Positions 52,067 through 59,342 of a stretch of DNA of 59,342 nucleotides are shown here, piece after piece. Location of the stretch: NCBI GenBank assembly GCA_937944855.1, contig CALFAY010000027.1, positions 1 to 59,342 of the forward strand, in the 5' to 3' direction. The notes under the pieces were generated by a model. It was not told where the DNA came from. It made no database searches and worked only from the letters and a program-made list of their open reading frames with translations. Source of the DNA: an uncultured Planctomycetota bacterium (GTDB taxonomy: Bacteria > Planctomycetota > Planctomycetia > Gemmatales > HRBIN36). The first letter of the stretch is position 1. Every line of letters begins with the position of its first letter. The translations under genes were made by a program, and so were the position numbers.

Positions 52067-52459
52067 ATGATGGCATCGAAATCGTTGGCTGCTCTGACGA
52101 TCCTGTTCGGATTGACCGGCCTGATCGCCGGGCCCAGCATCGACGAAATCATGGTCAAGGCCCACAAGGCGCGGACGGGCTTGCGCGACCAGATTAAGAA
52201 CGCTGCGGCCATGCCCAATCCCGACTGGGCCGAGATCCAGAAGAAGACCAAGGAATTCGTCGAACTGGCCAAGGAGCTGGTCAAGAACGATCCGCCCATG
52301 GGGAGCAAGGAAAGCTGGGAAAAGCACTGCGCGGAATACGTGGAAATCATCAAGGTCCTCGACGAGGCCGCAGCCAAGAAGGATGCCAAGGCCATTGCCG
52401 AGGTCAACAAGAAGCTCGGTGCCAGTTGCAAGGGCTGCCACGACGCCCATCAGCCCTGA
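52067..52459 (+). CDS. Cytochrome c'-like periplasmic protein
   Basis: Protein of 130 residues. A signal segment (MMASKSLAALTILFGLTGLI) precedes a helical domain (IDEIMVKAHKARTGLRDQIK, NPDWAEIQKKTKEFVELAKE, CAEYVEIIKVLDEAAAKKD). One heme site, CKGCH, lies at the C-terminus, the place where cytochrome c' carries it. Cytochrome c' proteins bind NO or act as electron carriers. ATG 52070 is also possible. A strong terminator follows. It sits directly after the five-heme cytochrome, suggesting a shared redox role. Confidence 0.85.
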   Translation: MMASKSLAALTILFGLTGLIAGPSIDEIMVKAHKARTGLRDQIKNAAAMPNPDWAEIQKKTKEFVELAKELVKNDPPMGSKESWEKHCAEYVEIIKVLDEAAAKKDAKAIAEVNKKLGASCKGCHDAHQP

Positions 52460-52494
52460 CGGGCCTTGAATCGTCTGCGTTGAATCTAGACGAT

Positions 52495-52530
52495 GACAAG
52501 CGGGGGCGGCTTCCCCCGCTTGTCGTGTTT
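52495..52530 (+). terminator. Rho-independent terminator of the cytochrome c'-like gene
   Basis: GACAAGCGGGGG (52495-52506) and CCCCCGCTTGTC (52513-52524) with loop CGGCTT, followed by GTGTTT. A perfect 12-bp stem. Confidence 0.88.
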
Positions 52531-52555
52531 AACGGTCCGGCGTCAGGGAGTAATC

Positions 52556-53038
52556 ATGCTCGAAGGCCGAGACGTTCTGGCGGTTCTGAAGGCACACGGC
52601 GTCAATCATGTCGTCTGGCTGCCGGACAGCCACATCGGCTGCTGGGACGAAGCCCTGCGGAGCGATCCCGCGGTGCGGCTCATCCGGGTGGCTCGGGAAG
52701 GAGAGGCCATCGGCGTCGCCGGGGGGCTGATGCTGGGCGGCAAGCGGCCGGTGGTGATGATTCAGTGTACCGGCCTGTTCGAGGCCGGGGACGCCTTGCG
52801 TAACGTCGTTTATGACCTGAAGCTGCCGTTATTCCTCGTGGTCGGCATCCGCAGCTGGCTCGACTTGCAGGCGGGCAAAGCCTGGGACAGCGCGCCGCGC
52901 TTCGCCCTGCGCATTCTCGACGCCTGGCAGATGCCGTACACCATGATGTCGGAGACCCGGCCTCTGGACGATTTTTCGGAAGCACTCGACCGCTGGTTGG
53001 CGACGGGCCAGGCTTGTGCTCTGCTCATTCCGGAGTAG
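52556..53038 (+). CDS. TPP-dependent decarboxylase, alpha subunit (sulfopyruvate/phosphonopyruvate type)
   Basis: Protein of 160 residues, the TPP PYR-domain half. ATG 52556 follows CAGGGAG. VLKAHGVNHVVWLPDSHIGC and IRVAREGEAIGVAGGLMLGG, with the cofactor-activating Glu in REGEA, plus PVVMIQCTGLFEAGDALRNV match the alpha subunit of sulfopyruvate decarboxylase (ComD-type) and phosphonopyruvate decarboxylase. The beta half is the next gene, 32 bases downstream. It decarboxylates a 3-substituted pyruvate; the substrate is not predictable. No coenzyme-M or phosphonate genes are adjacent in this window. Confidence 0.87.
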   Translation: MLEGRDVLAVLKAHGVNHVVWLPDSHIGCWDEALRSDPAVRLIRVAREGEAIGVAGGLMLGGKRPVVMIQCTGLFEAGDALRNVVYDLKLPLFLVVGIRSWLDLQAGKAWDSAPRFALRILDAWQMPYTMMSETRPLDDFSEALDRWLATGQACALLIPE

Positions 53039-53070
53039 GCAGTCTGGCTGCCCGCGGAGGATTTCTCGGC

Positions 53071-53634
53071 ATGGAACTGGGTGAAGCGCTGGAAGTGCTG
53101 GCCCGACATCGAGGCGACAAGGTGGTCATCACCACGATGGCCTCGGTGGCGGTCTGGCCGACGCTCTCGGACACGCCGCTGGACTTCAATTACATCCCGT
53201 CGAGCATGGGGCAGGGGTCGGCCCTGGGGTTGGGACTAGCGTTGGCCGTTCCGGGGCGCGGCGTGATCGTGGTCAACGGCGACGGCAGCATGTTGATGAA
53301 CCTGGGCAGCCTCGTCACCATCGCCGCCTATCCCGCGGACCTGTACCTGCTCATCATCCAGAACGACTTGTACGAAGTGACCGGAGGCCAGCCCCTGGTC
53401 GGCGCAGGGCAGGTCGATTACGCGGGTCTGGCCCGGGCCGCGGGCATCCGCAGGGTCTATGCGTTCGACAGCTTGGGAGATTGGTCGCAGCAGGCGGCCG
53501 AAGTGCTCAACGGACCCGGACCCGTAGCCTGCTGTCTGAAGATTGTCGGCCGCAGGGGGCAGAAAACGCCCAAACCGCCCCGACCGATGCAGGAGCAGAT
53601 CGCACGCTTGCGGGCCGGACTGGGCATTGCTTAA
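53071..53634 (+). CDS. TPP-dependent decarboxylase, beta subunit
   Basis: Protein of 187 residues. ATG 53071 follows GGAGG. The TPP-binding motif starts with VVNGDGSMLMNLGSL and ends with IIQNDLYEVTGGQP, the usual GDG to N distance. SMGQGSALGLGLALAVPGRG precedes it. It pairs with the alpha subunit just upstream to form a 2-oxoacid decarboxylase such as sulfopyruvate decarboxylase (ComE-type). A proline-rich tail (TPKPPRPMQEQIARLRAGL) is added at the end. A UPF0173 gene follows 19 bases on, likely cotranscribed. Confidence 0.87.
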   Translation: MELGEALEVLARHRGDKVVITTMASVAVWPTLSDTPLDFNYIPSSMGQGSALGLGLALAVPGRGVIVVNGDGSMLMNLGSLVTIAAYPADLYLLIIQNDLYEVTGGQPLVGAGQVDYAGLARAAGIRRVYAFDSLGDWSQQAAEVLNGPGPVACCLKIVGRRGQKTPKPPRPMQEQIARLRAGLGIA

Positions 53635-53653
53635 ATCACTTTGGAAATCACGC

Positions 53654-54397
53654 ATGGTTTCGCTGGTCATCGAATTCCTCGGGCATTCCAGTTTCGCCTT
53701 GCAGCACCCCAGTAGCGGCTGGGTCATCCTCGATCCCTGGATCAGCGGCAACCCAGCCTGCAAAATCACGCTCCAGGAGATCACCGAGGCGCATTACGTT
53801 CTGGTCAGCCACGGCCATCGGGACCACCTCGGCGACGCGGTGCCAATCTGTCTGCGGACCGATGCCCGGCTCATTAGTACGCCGGAAATCTGTGCCTTCG
53901 CTTCGCGGCATGGCGTAGCCTACGAGAAGCAGTCCTACGGGCTGAACATCGGCGGCACGGCCCGCTTCGACCGCTTCGCCGTCACTATGGTGCAGGCCTT
54001 CCACACCAGCGACATCCAGGGACCGCAATACTCCCTGGATCGCAGCCTGGAGCCGGGCAGCGGCGCGGTCGGCTTCGTCCTCGACTTCGACGGCGAACAC
54101 CGCATCTACTACACCGGCGACACCGGACTGTTCGGCGACATGAAACTGATTGCCGAGTTGTACGGCCCGAACCTAGTCATTCTGCCCATCGGGGGCAAGT
54201 TCACGATGGGGCCAAAAGAGGCTGCCAGGGCGTTGGAACTGATGCGGCCGGCTCGCGCCATTCCCTGCCACTACGACACGTTCCCCAATCAGCGGGTGGA
54301 CATCGAAGCCTTCCGCTCCCTGGTTCGTCGTGCCAGTCCGAACACCGAACTGATCGTGTTGCAGCCGGGACAACGGACGGAGATCGCTCAGCGGTGA
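53654..54397 (+). CDS. UPF0173 metal-dependent hydrolase, metallo-beta-lactamase fold
   Basis: Protein of 247 residues. IEFLGHSSFAL opens the fold. VLVSHGHRDHLGDAV is the H-x-H-x-D-H metal motif, and YYTGDTGLFGDM and IPCHYDTFPNQ carry further metal ligands. UPF0173 proteins are predicted metal-dependent hydrolases with unassigned substrates. ATG 53654 is chosen over the longer frame from 53543, which is mostly read from the previous gene's 3' end. It follows the TPP decarboxylase by 19 bases and may process the same pathway's product. Confidence 0.92.
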   Translation: MVSLVIEFLGHSSFALQHPSSGWVILDPWISGNPACKITLQEITEAHYVLVSHGHRDHLGDAVPICLRTDARLISTPEICAFASRHGVAYEKQSYGLNIGGTARFDRFAVTMVQAFHTSDIQGPQYSLDRSLEPGSGAVGFVLDFDGEHRIYYTGDTGLFGDMKLIAELYGPNLVILPIGGKFTMGPKEAARALELMRPARAIPCHYDTFPNQRVDIEAFRSLVRRASPNTELIVLQPGQRTEIAQR

Positions 54398-54435
54398 CAG
54401 CCTCTTGACAACGATCGGCCTTGTCGCCGCACGGA

Positions 54436-55305
54436 TCAGGGAGAACCGGCCAGGGTTTTGGTCCGGGCGTCCAACAGGGCGATGTGCTGCTTGAGCAGAT
54501 CGTTGGGAGAGGAGACGACTGCTTCGAGCCGGGGCAGAAACGGACCCGGATTTGGCGTGTGTCGCAGTTCCTGCAAGTAATCCAGCAGCACTTTGCGGAC
54601 CTCGGGCGAGCCGTGCAGCATCATGTGCGTCCAGGCCCACGCTTCCCGGTAATCAGCCGGGCTCATGTCCTTGACTTGCGTGAGGCGCTCCAGCCGGGCC
54701 AGGTCCGGCGTCCACGGGCCGCCCGTGCTCGGCCTCAAGGCGCTGAGGTGGCGATAGTTCAGCCCCTTGAGGTCAGGCGGCACCTCGAAGTATTCCGCCA
54801 GACCTTCGTCCAACCACATCGGTACGTCTTTCAGAACGCTGTGCAACAGGGCATGGGTCAATTCGTGGCGGAGGTCTTCCCGGATGCGGTCGCCCCAATA
54901 GGTGTACACCGTCAGTTCATCGCCACGCCGCTCATCGGTGCGAGCCATGAAAAAGGCCCGACGGTTGGGAAGGTTCTTGAAATGGGCCTGCATGTACTGA
55001 TCGAAACGCTGCCGATCCGAGAACAGATACACATAGATCAGATTGGTGCCGTCCGGGAGGCGCAATTCCCGGTACACCTGTTCGGGAAGCTGTTCGAGTT
55101 CCTTGAGCAGGGCAGCATTTTCCCGCCGGTTGAGGTCGGAATCGGAGAAGAAGACGTAGGGACCGCGGCGGACCTGCTTGGCACTGGGCAGCGGAGGCAG
55201 GTCGGGAGACGGCGGCGTGGAATGAAGCGAGGCGCAGCCAACGGCCGACAGGATGACCGTCAGGCGGAGCAGCCCCAGGAAACCTTTCCGGTCGTCCGGC
55301 CTCAT
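54436..55305 (-). CDS. Exported gluzincin-type metalloprotein
   Basis: Protein of 289 residues. ATG 55305 has GAGGAAGG before it. An N-terminal hydrophobic part ends AVGC (Cys24), which may be a weak lipobox. The metallopeptidase domain has HELTH at 147-151 and the third ligand Glu167 in DEGLAEYFE, the gluzincin arrangement (DUF1570/peptidase MA-like). Upstream YVFFSDSDLNRRENAALLKE and YVYLFSDRQRFDQYM are typical of this group. It is probably a periplasmic or surface protease. It converges with the UPF0173 gene 38 bases away. Natural substrate is unknown. Confidence 0.87.
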   Translation of the reverse strand: MRPDDRKGFLGLLRLTVILSAVGCASLHSTPPSPDLPPLPSAKQVRRGPYVFFSDSDLNRRENAALLKELEQLPEQVYRELRLPDGTNLIYVYLFSDRQRFDQYMQAHFKNLPNRRAFFMARTDERRGDELTVYTYWGDRIREDLRHELTHALLHSVLKDVPMWLDEGLAEYFEVPPDLKGLNYRHLSALRPSTGGPWTPDLARLERLTQVKDMSPADYREAWAWTHMMLHGSPEVRKVLLDYLQELRHTPNPGPFLPRLEAVVSSPNDLLKQHIALLDARTKTLAGSP

Positions 55306-55435
55306 GCCCTTCCTCGAAATCCCCCGGCTAAACGGGTGCAAGATCCAGGATTTTACGTCGAGGGACGGCAATTTCCTATCCCAATCGGACTTGCCCCCGA
55401 GACCGGCTGGCATGGTGCAACCCGACTGTTCTGGC

Positions 55436-57169
55436 TCAGCTTAAGGGTCGGCCGCGACGGCGATTCTGCTCGATCTTTTTCACGGTCGCCGCGGCGATGT
55501 CCCGCCACCACCTTTTCCAATCGCGGCAATCCCCTCCTCCGCTCCGGAGATATGCCCCGAGAAACCGGAGCTTTTCCAAGAGGCTGAGGCCGCCGTCGAG
55601 GCAGAAACTCAGATGCAAACGCGCCAGATTCTGCACTTTCCGACGCCGACTCAGTTTCCGCAGGCGCTCCATTCCCACTAAGTCAATCAGAATCAGTTCC
55701 CCTGGGGCAGTCGCCAGGATGTTCGCCGCCTTGAGGTCTCGATGACTCAGGCAACGACGGTGCATTTCCCCGATCAGACGGGCTGTGGCTTCGATTGTTC
55801 GTCGGCGCTCACCACGGGTCTGGAGAGCGTCCCACGCCTGGCGAAGATCGGTCGCGTTTTCCACGAACTCGGTGAGCAGATAGCTTTCCCAGACCAGGCC
55901 GAAGCGCCGGCGATGCAGCACCAGGAGCGGCCGAGGCGTCGGCAGACCGCATTCCCGGAGTCGGTGGCCATTGATCCAGGACCGCAACGCCGGCGTCGGC
56001 CGGACCAGATGGACCCACGGATCGCTCCCGCGGGTGACGCCGAACCGCTTCCAGATCAGACGCGCGCTGCGTCCCGCCCAGGCTCGCTCCAGGACAACCA
56101 CGGCCGAGCTGCGGGAGCACTTGAGAACCCTGCTGGAATCAGCGAAGGGTGCCTCAGGGTCTGCGGCCAGTTCTCGGATCAGTTCAACGGGCAGATCACG
56201 GACGGCGAAGCCGACGCATCGTCCCAGCCGAACCTTTTGAAAATAAGCGTTTTCAGAAACGCACCGACGATCCCGTTTCCTCCAGAAGCGCAGACACGAT
56301 TGCCACGTTTCCTGCTCCAGCCGACGGGCCGTTTGCTTCGGGGCGGCGGGGGCGAGCGGGGAATGGGCACAACGAGCGACATAGCGTCGCCAGAAGCGAA
56401 GCCGGTCAGTCCGGCTGCTCCGCTGGATGAACCAGCGATTCAGCAGGATCAGATTGTTCCATGCCTGCCGCGGCCGGAGTCGGGATACGAAGTGGACGGT
56501 ATGCAGGTCGATGACATGGATATGACACTGCCCGTCCGCGGCTTCGGCAAGCAGCAGGTTTCCCGCGTGCAGGTCCCCGTGCAGGATGCCTTGACGGTGC
56601 ATCAGAGCGATCAAGTCGGCCAGTTCAAGAGTCAGCCGATGCCGTTCCTCTGATGCCAGACGATTCGCCTGCGGACCTTCGAGAAGGTCGCGGACGGTCT
56701 GCGCGTGACGCAGTCCCAAGGTGACCAGGCAGCTCGACCCGTCTTCGGCTTCGCCAAGAGCGATCGGTGTCACAGTCCGGATGCCGCAGGATTGCAGCCG
56801 CAGGGCGGTGAGCGCCTCGGTTCGTGCTTTAGCCGGTCGGAGGCATTGGCGAATCCTGGCACGCCAATCGGCAAGGGGGTAATACTTGATGAACAATGTG
56901 GCGTTTTGGAGATCTGCTCGCCAGACAATGCGATGGCTCGCTGACTTGACGACCAGGAGACGCCCGGCCTGGTGCCAGGTGCCAAGCGGCAATCCCAGCT
57001 CGGGCAGCTTGAGATCGGCATGATCTCGTGGACTTTCAGCGCTGAAGGTCAGCAGCACCTCGACCCATCCGGCAGCGACGTGCCAGCGCCACGGACCTCT
57101 GGAACGCACAGTCCATTGCGTAGCGGTTGTGCCACTAAGAACGGGCAAGTTGCCAGTTGAATGCTGCAT
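55436..57169 (-). CDS. Protein with two WaaP-like kinase domains
   Basis: Protein of 577 residues from ATG 57169 (TTG 57196 is an alternative). Two complete protein-kinase-fold domains lie in tandem. The first has Lys95 in LFIKYYPLADW, the catalytic loop HGDLHAGNLLL (197-207) and the metal Asp221 in HVIDLH. The second has Lys374 in IWKRFG, LPTPRPL, SHRDLKAANILA (475-486) and Asp496 in LILIDLVG. The loops resemble WaaP/KdkA kinases, which phosphorylate lipopolysaccharide heptose or Kdo. Eight bases separate it from the upstream GT4 gene, so it is likely in the same operon. Two active kinase domains in one chain are unusual. Confidence 0.87.
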   Translation of the reverse strand: MQHSTGNLPVLSGTTATQWTVRSRGPWRWHVAAGWVEVLLTFSAESPRDHADLKLPELGLPLGTWHQAGRLLVVKSASHRIVWRADLQNATLFIKYYPLADWRARIRQCLRPAKARTEALTALRLQSCGIRTVTPIALGEAEDGSSCLVTLGLRHAQTVRDLLEGPQANRLASEERHRLTLELADLIALMHRQGILHGDLHAGNLLLAEAADGQCHIHVIDLHTVHFVSRLRPRQAWNNLILLNRWFIQRSSRTDRLRFWRRYVARCAHSPLAPAAPKQTARRLEQETWQSCLRFWRKRDRRCVSENAYFQKVRLGRCVGFAVRDLPVELIRELAADPEAPFADSSRVLKCSRSSAVVVLERAWAGRSARLIWKRFGVTRGSDPWVHLVRPTPALRSWINGHRLRECGLPTPRPLLVLHRRRFGLVWESYLLTEFVENATDLRQAWDALQTRGERRRTIEATARLIGEMHRRCLSHRDLKAANILATAPGELILIDLVGMERLRKLSRRRKVQNLARLHLSFCLDGGLSLLEKLRFLGAYLRSGGGDCRDWKRWWRDIAAATVKKIEQNRRRGRPLS

Positions 57170-57177
57170 GGGTGGTC

Positions 57178-58188
57178 TCAAGCCGCGGACTTGCAAGGCA
57201 AGCCGCGAAGCAAGCCCAACCAGGCTTTCGCGGCAACAGCCACGTTGAAACGATCTTCGACCAGTCGTCGAGCGTTGCGTCCCATTCGGCGACGCAGTTC
57301 CGGGTCATTAGCGAGACGACGGATCGCTTCGACCCATTGGCTCGGGGTGTCGGCCAGGTAGCCTGTCTCTCCGTGACGAATCAGTTCCAGGTGCATGCCG
57401 ACACGATTGGCGACTACCGGCAGGCCAGCGGCGAAGTATTGCAGCACCTTCAGGCCGCACTTGCCCCGGCTCCAGTCATCATCGGGCAGCCAGGAGATGC
57501 CGATGTCAGCGGCGGCTAATTCCGAGGATTCCGATGCTGCCGACCAGGGACATCCCTGCACGGCCAGCCGTTGCAACTGGATGAATTGATCGCAAATCAG
57601 TTTCAAGCGTAGTCCGGGCATTGCTGATCCGAGTCGTTCGAGGAGGTCCCTCTGCCGCTCCAACCCTTGCAGAGTACTCGACGAGCCGATCCAGACCAGG
57701 GTTGTTCCCGAGCCGACCGCCCGATGCTCGGCCTTGATGTACGATCGCGGATCCAGACAGGTCGGAATCGTGTGAATTCGTTCGGGATTGGCGTACCGAA
57801 CGGCTTCCGTGGCGAGGAAGTCGTTCCCGGCGACGACGGCGTCTGCCGCGTGAATCACCGAAGCGAACCGGCGACGGCGGATCGGGCTTTCCAGAGGCCG
57901 GCCCGAATAGGAATCCCGGAGGAAAACGGCATCGTCGTAATCGAATACCAGCCGTCGAGCGTACCGCCTCAGAAGCAACCGATGAAGGGAGGACAGCAAA
58001 CGCCGCTGGAGCACTACCACGTCGTACCGCCCCAGTCCCAGCCACAGGCGCAGGCGGGCGATCTGCGACTTGGGGACGGCACGCAGGTCCAGCCGATGTC
58101 CCTCGGCTTCGAGATACGGACACAAGGCGGCCAGACGGTAGCGGGCGCAGACGTGCTGGGGATGTTCGACCAGACCGACAATATGCAC
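57178..58188 (-). CDS. Family 4 glycosyltransferase
   Basis: Protein of 336 residues starting at GTG 58188, after AAGGAGG. The C-terminal donor domain includes TTLVWIGSSSTLQGLERQRD, DDDWSRGKCGLKVLQYFAAG and LPVVANRVGMHLELIRHGET, which is the GT4-type pattern with the conserved Glu. The N-terminal domain has MHIVGLVEHPQHVCARYRLA. It probably transfers a sugar onto a surface glycolipid such as LPS core. It precedes the double-kinase gene by eight bases, and smpB lies 41 bases upstream. Confidence 0.9.
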   Translation of the reverse strand: MHIVGLVEHPQHVCARYRLAALCPYLEAEGHRLDLRAVPKSQIARLRLWLGLGRYDVVVLQRRLLSSLHRLLLRRYARRLVFDYDDAVFLRDSYSGRPLESPIRRRRFASVIHAADAVVAGNDFLATEAVRYANPERIHTIPTCLDPRSYIKAEHRAVGSGTTLVWIGSSSTLQGLERQRDLLERLGSAMPGLRLKLICDQFIQLQRLAVQGCPWSAASESSELAAADIGISWLPDDDWSRGKCGLKVLQYFAAGLPVVANRVGMHLELIRHGETGYLADTPSQWVEAIRRLANDPELRRRMGRNARRLVEDRFNVAVAAKAWLGLLRGLPCKSAA

Positions 58189-58229
58189 GGACGGTCCTCC
58201 TTGACCATCTTTCGCATGAATGCCTCGGA

Positions 58230-58721
58230 TCAGCGTGTCCGTCGGCCTCGGGAATTGCGGGCCATCATGCGGCCGATTTCCCGTTTCGTTTCACGCTCCT
58301 TGATGGCCTGGCGTTTGTCATGCAGCTTCTTGCCACGCGCCACGGCCAATTCGACTTTGGCCAGTCCCTTCTTGAAATACATTCGCAATGGTACAAGCGT
58401 GAATCCCTGTTGCGACGCCTTACCGGCGAACTTGCCGATTTCCCTGCGGTGCAGCAGGAGTTTCCGTGGCCGTTTCGGCAAATGGTTTCCCGTCGTCGCC
58501 ATGCGGTACTCGGGGATCTCGCAGTTCATCAACCAGACTTCGCCATCTTCGATCTTCGCATAGGCTTCGTCCAGACGCGCCCCGTTCTCCCGCAAGCTCT
58601 TGACTTCCGGGCCTTGCAAGGCGATGCCGCACTCCAGCTTGTCGAAGATCTCGTACTCGTGGTAAGCACGCTTGTTGCGGCAGATCAGGATTTCGGTTTC
58701 TTTTTCCGGTTTTTTCGTCAT
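58230..58721 (-). CDS. smpB: SsrA-binding protein
   Basis: Protein of 163 residues, normal length. SmpB binds tmRNA and releases stalled ribosomes. ILICRNKRAYHEYEIFDKLE, GIALQGPEVKSLRENGARLD, NCEIPEYRMATTGNHLPKRP and RKLLLHRREIGKFAGKASQQ are characteristic, as is the basic C-terminus KERETKREIGRMMARNSRGR. ATG 58721 gives the usual family start; GAGGAGGA lies about 15 bases before it. No ssrA gene was seen in this window. Confidence 0.96.
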   Translation of the reverse strand: MTKKPEKETEILICRNKRAYHEYEIFDKLECGIALQGPEVKSLRENGARLDEAYAKIEDGEVWLMNCEIPEYRMATTGNHLPKRPRKLLLHRREIGKFAGKASQQGFTLVPLRMYFKKGLAKVELAVARGKKLHDKRQAIKERETKREIGRMMARNSRGRRTR

Positions 58722-59024
58722 GCCCAGATCGGTCCTCCTCCGGCATGGTATCACAATCGCTCTTGCTAAGACAGATCAGCATCACTTTCGTCACATCCGA
58801 CCCAAGTGTAACGATTGGCAAAAGTTTTCCAGATTTCTGTTCCGATATTACTCGCAAAGCCGTTCTAGCTCGAACACCGCCGGTGGACCTGGAGAGGCCG
58901 ACAGGTGGCGTCACGCCTTGGATGCGAAGCCAGGTGGCGAGCGGCGGCAGGTTTCGGGGGTCTGGTCGGATCCTGGAGCCTGAGCAGGGAGAAAAGCTAA
59001 AGCCGAGTGAAAAGGGCCGTCACG
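58722..59024. other. Intergenic region before the partial gene
   Basis: About 300 bases with no recognisable gene. It contains the upstream region of smpB on the minus strand and the promoter region of the partial gene on the plus strand. Confidence 0.4.
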
Positions 59025-59342
59025 ATGATTCGGACAGGATGCCGCGGGAAAAACTCGGGATGCTGGACGCAGAACGATCGGACGGCGGACTGCCTCCGCA
59101 GGCCGTTTCGCCAGGCATGCTTTCGCCTGGTCCAGATCGCGTTGTGCCTTGCTGGTTGGCCGTTTCTCCCTGCGGTGGTTCACGGTCAACCGGGGGTGGG
59201 GCAGCCGCCGGCGGGCCAGCCTGCGCAGCCGCAGCAGCAACCGGGGAGGGCGGCGGATGCCATGAGCGGTAAGACTCGCTTGCCGGTGCTGGGCATCGCT
59301 CCCAAGCCCGACGTGCAGACCCTCGAAAAATACAAGCCCTTC
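59025..59342 (+). CDS. 5' part of a secreted protein (partial, runs off the window)
   Basis: An open frame of 106 codons begins at ATG 59025 and has no stop before the window end, so the protein is cut. Residues about 30-55 (RQACFRLVQIALCLAGWPFL) form a signal or anchor segment. A Gly/Pro/Gln-rich stretch follows (GQPGVGQPPAGQPAQPQQQ), and then AMSGKTRLPVLGIAPKPDVQ begins a new section. The final VQTLEKYKPF faintly recalls the N-terminal part of planctomycete secretin-like proteins, but too little is visible to decide. The ATG follows GAAAAGGGCC. An internal ATG at 59262 is less likely because the signal segment lies before it. Confidence 0.65.
   Translation, partial: MIRTGCRGKNSGCWTQNDRTADCLRRPFRQACFRLVQIALCLAGWPFLPAVVHGQPGVGQPPAGQPAQPQQQPGRAADAMSGKTRLPVLGIAPKPDVQTLEKYKPF

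Noticed and set aside
1..59342. CRISPR array, insertion sequence, prophage or toxin-antitoxin module
   Set aside because: No regularly spaced direct repeats, transposase or phage genes were seen; the only repeated elements are the short palindromic ones and the 12-base motif.

Overview
The window looks like part of a planctomycete chromosome, probably from the Gemmata-like branch. This is inferred from gene content and not from a marker search. The clearest signs are a PSCyt1/DUF1549/DUF1553 cytochrome protein overlapping a DUF1501 protein (22450-26363), a BBP7-type outer-membrane protein (4248-5618), many secreted proteins of unknown function, large TPR proteins, and GC-rich coding sequence. 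Housekeeping genes (rpsT, rpmA, obg, coaX, hisD, thrC, smpB, glpK, speA, kdsB) are scattered singly among lineage-specific genes. I saw no phage genes, insertion sequences or CRISPR array.

Layout. 1-1261: the 3' end of a tRNA, then a decayed gene for a small anchored Ig-like protein with three single-base indels, then about 460 bases without a recognisable gene. 1262-10977: UPF0316 membrane protein, prolyl oligopeptidase, BBP7 protein, glycerol kinase, then a minus-strand operon of response regulator, histidine kinase and ECF sigma factor. 11343-18732: kdsB, a DUF1573 protein, a YugP-type membrane zinc protease, an APC-family transporter behind a nested-hairpin leader, a secreted esterase-like hydrolase and a secreted unknown protein. 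18824-28058, all minus strand: TPR protein, threonine synthase, phosphoglycerate mutase, the DUF1501/PSCyt1 pair and a large DUF2325-like protein. 28142-36693: small membrane protein with a GlcD-like FAD oxidase, arginine decarboxylase, PQQ-type propeller protein, hisD (minus) and a TPR protein. 36810-45108: rpsT, a receiver-XRE regulator (minus), then a plus-strand run of EF-hand protein, membrane TPR protein, zinc-ribbon/DUF4190 protein, two glycosyltransferase-type proteins and a membrane protein. 45217-50157: TlpA-like thioredoxin, luciferase-like monooxygenase, coaX-obg, rpmA and a secreted protein. 50416-54397: five-heme cytochrome, small cytochrome c'-like protein, two-subunit TPP decarboxylase and UPF0173 hydrolase. 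54436-59342: gluzincin-type metalloprotein, a protein with two WaaP-like kinase domains, a GT4 glycosyltransferase, smpB and the start of a secreted protein that runs off the window.

How the genes fit together. kdsB together with the double WaaP-type kinase and the GT4 enzyme points to a Kdo-containing, phosphorylated surface glycolipid. The multiheme cytochrome, the c'-like protein, PSCyt1 and TlpA point to an active periplasmic redox compartment. The response regulator, kinase and ECF sigma operon could join two-component sensing to sigma-factor output.

I did not find a clearly new multi-gene defence or mobile system. The observations most worth following are the nested-hairpin leader before the APC transporter, the A7 frameshift in the zinc-ribbon gene, the two-kinase fusion, the three-gene signalling operon, the Carboxypeptidase-regulatory/five-heme fusion, and small palindromic repeats that have become part of coding sequences.
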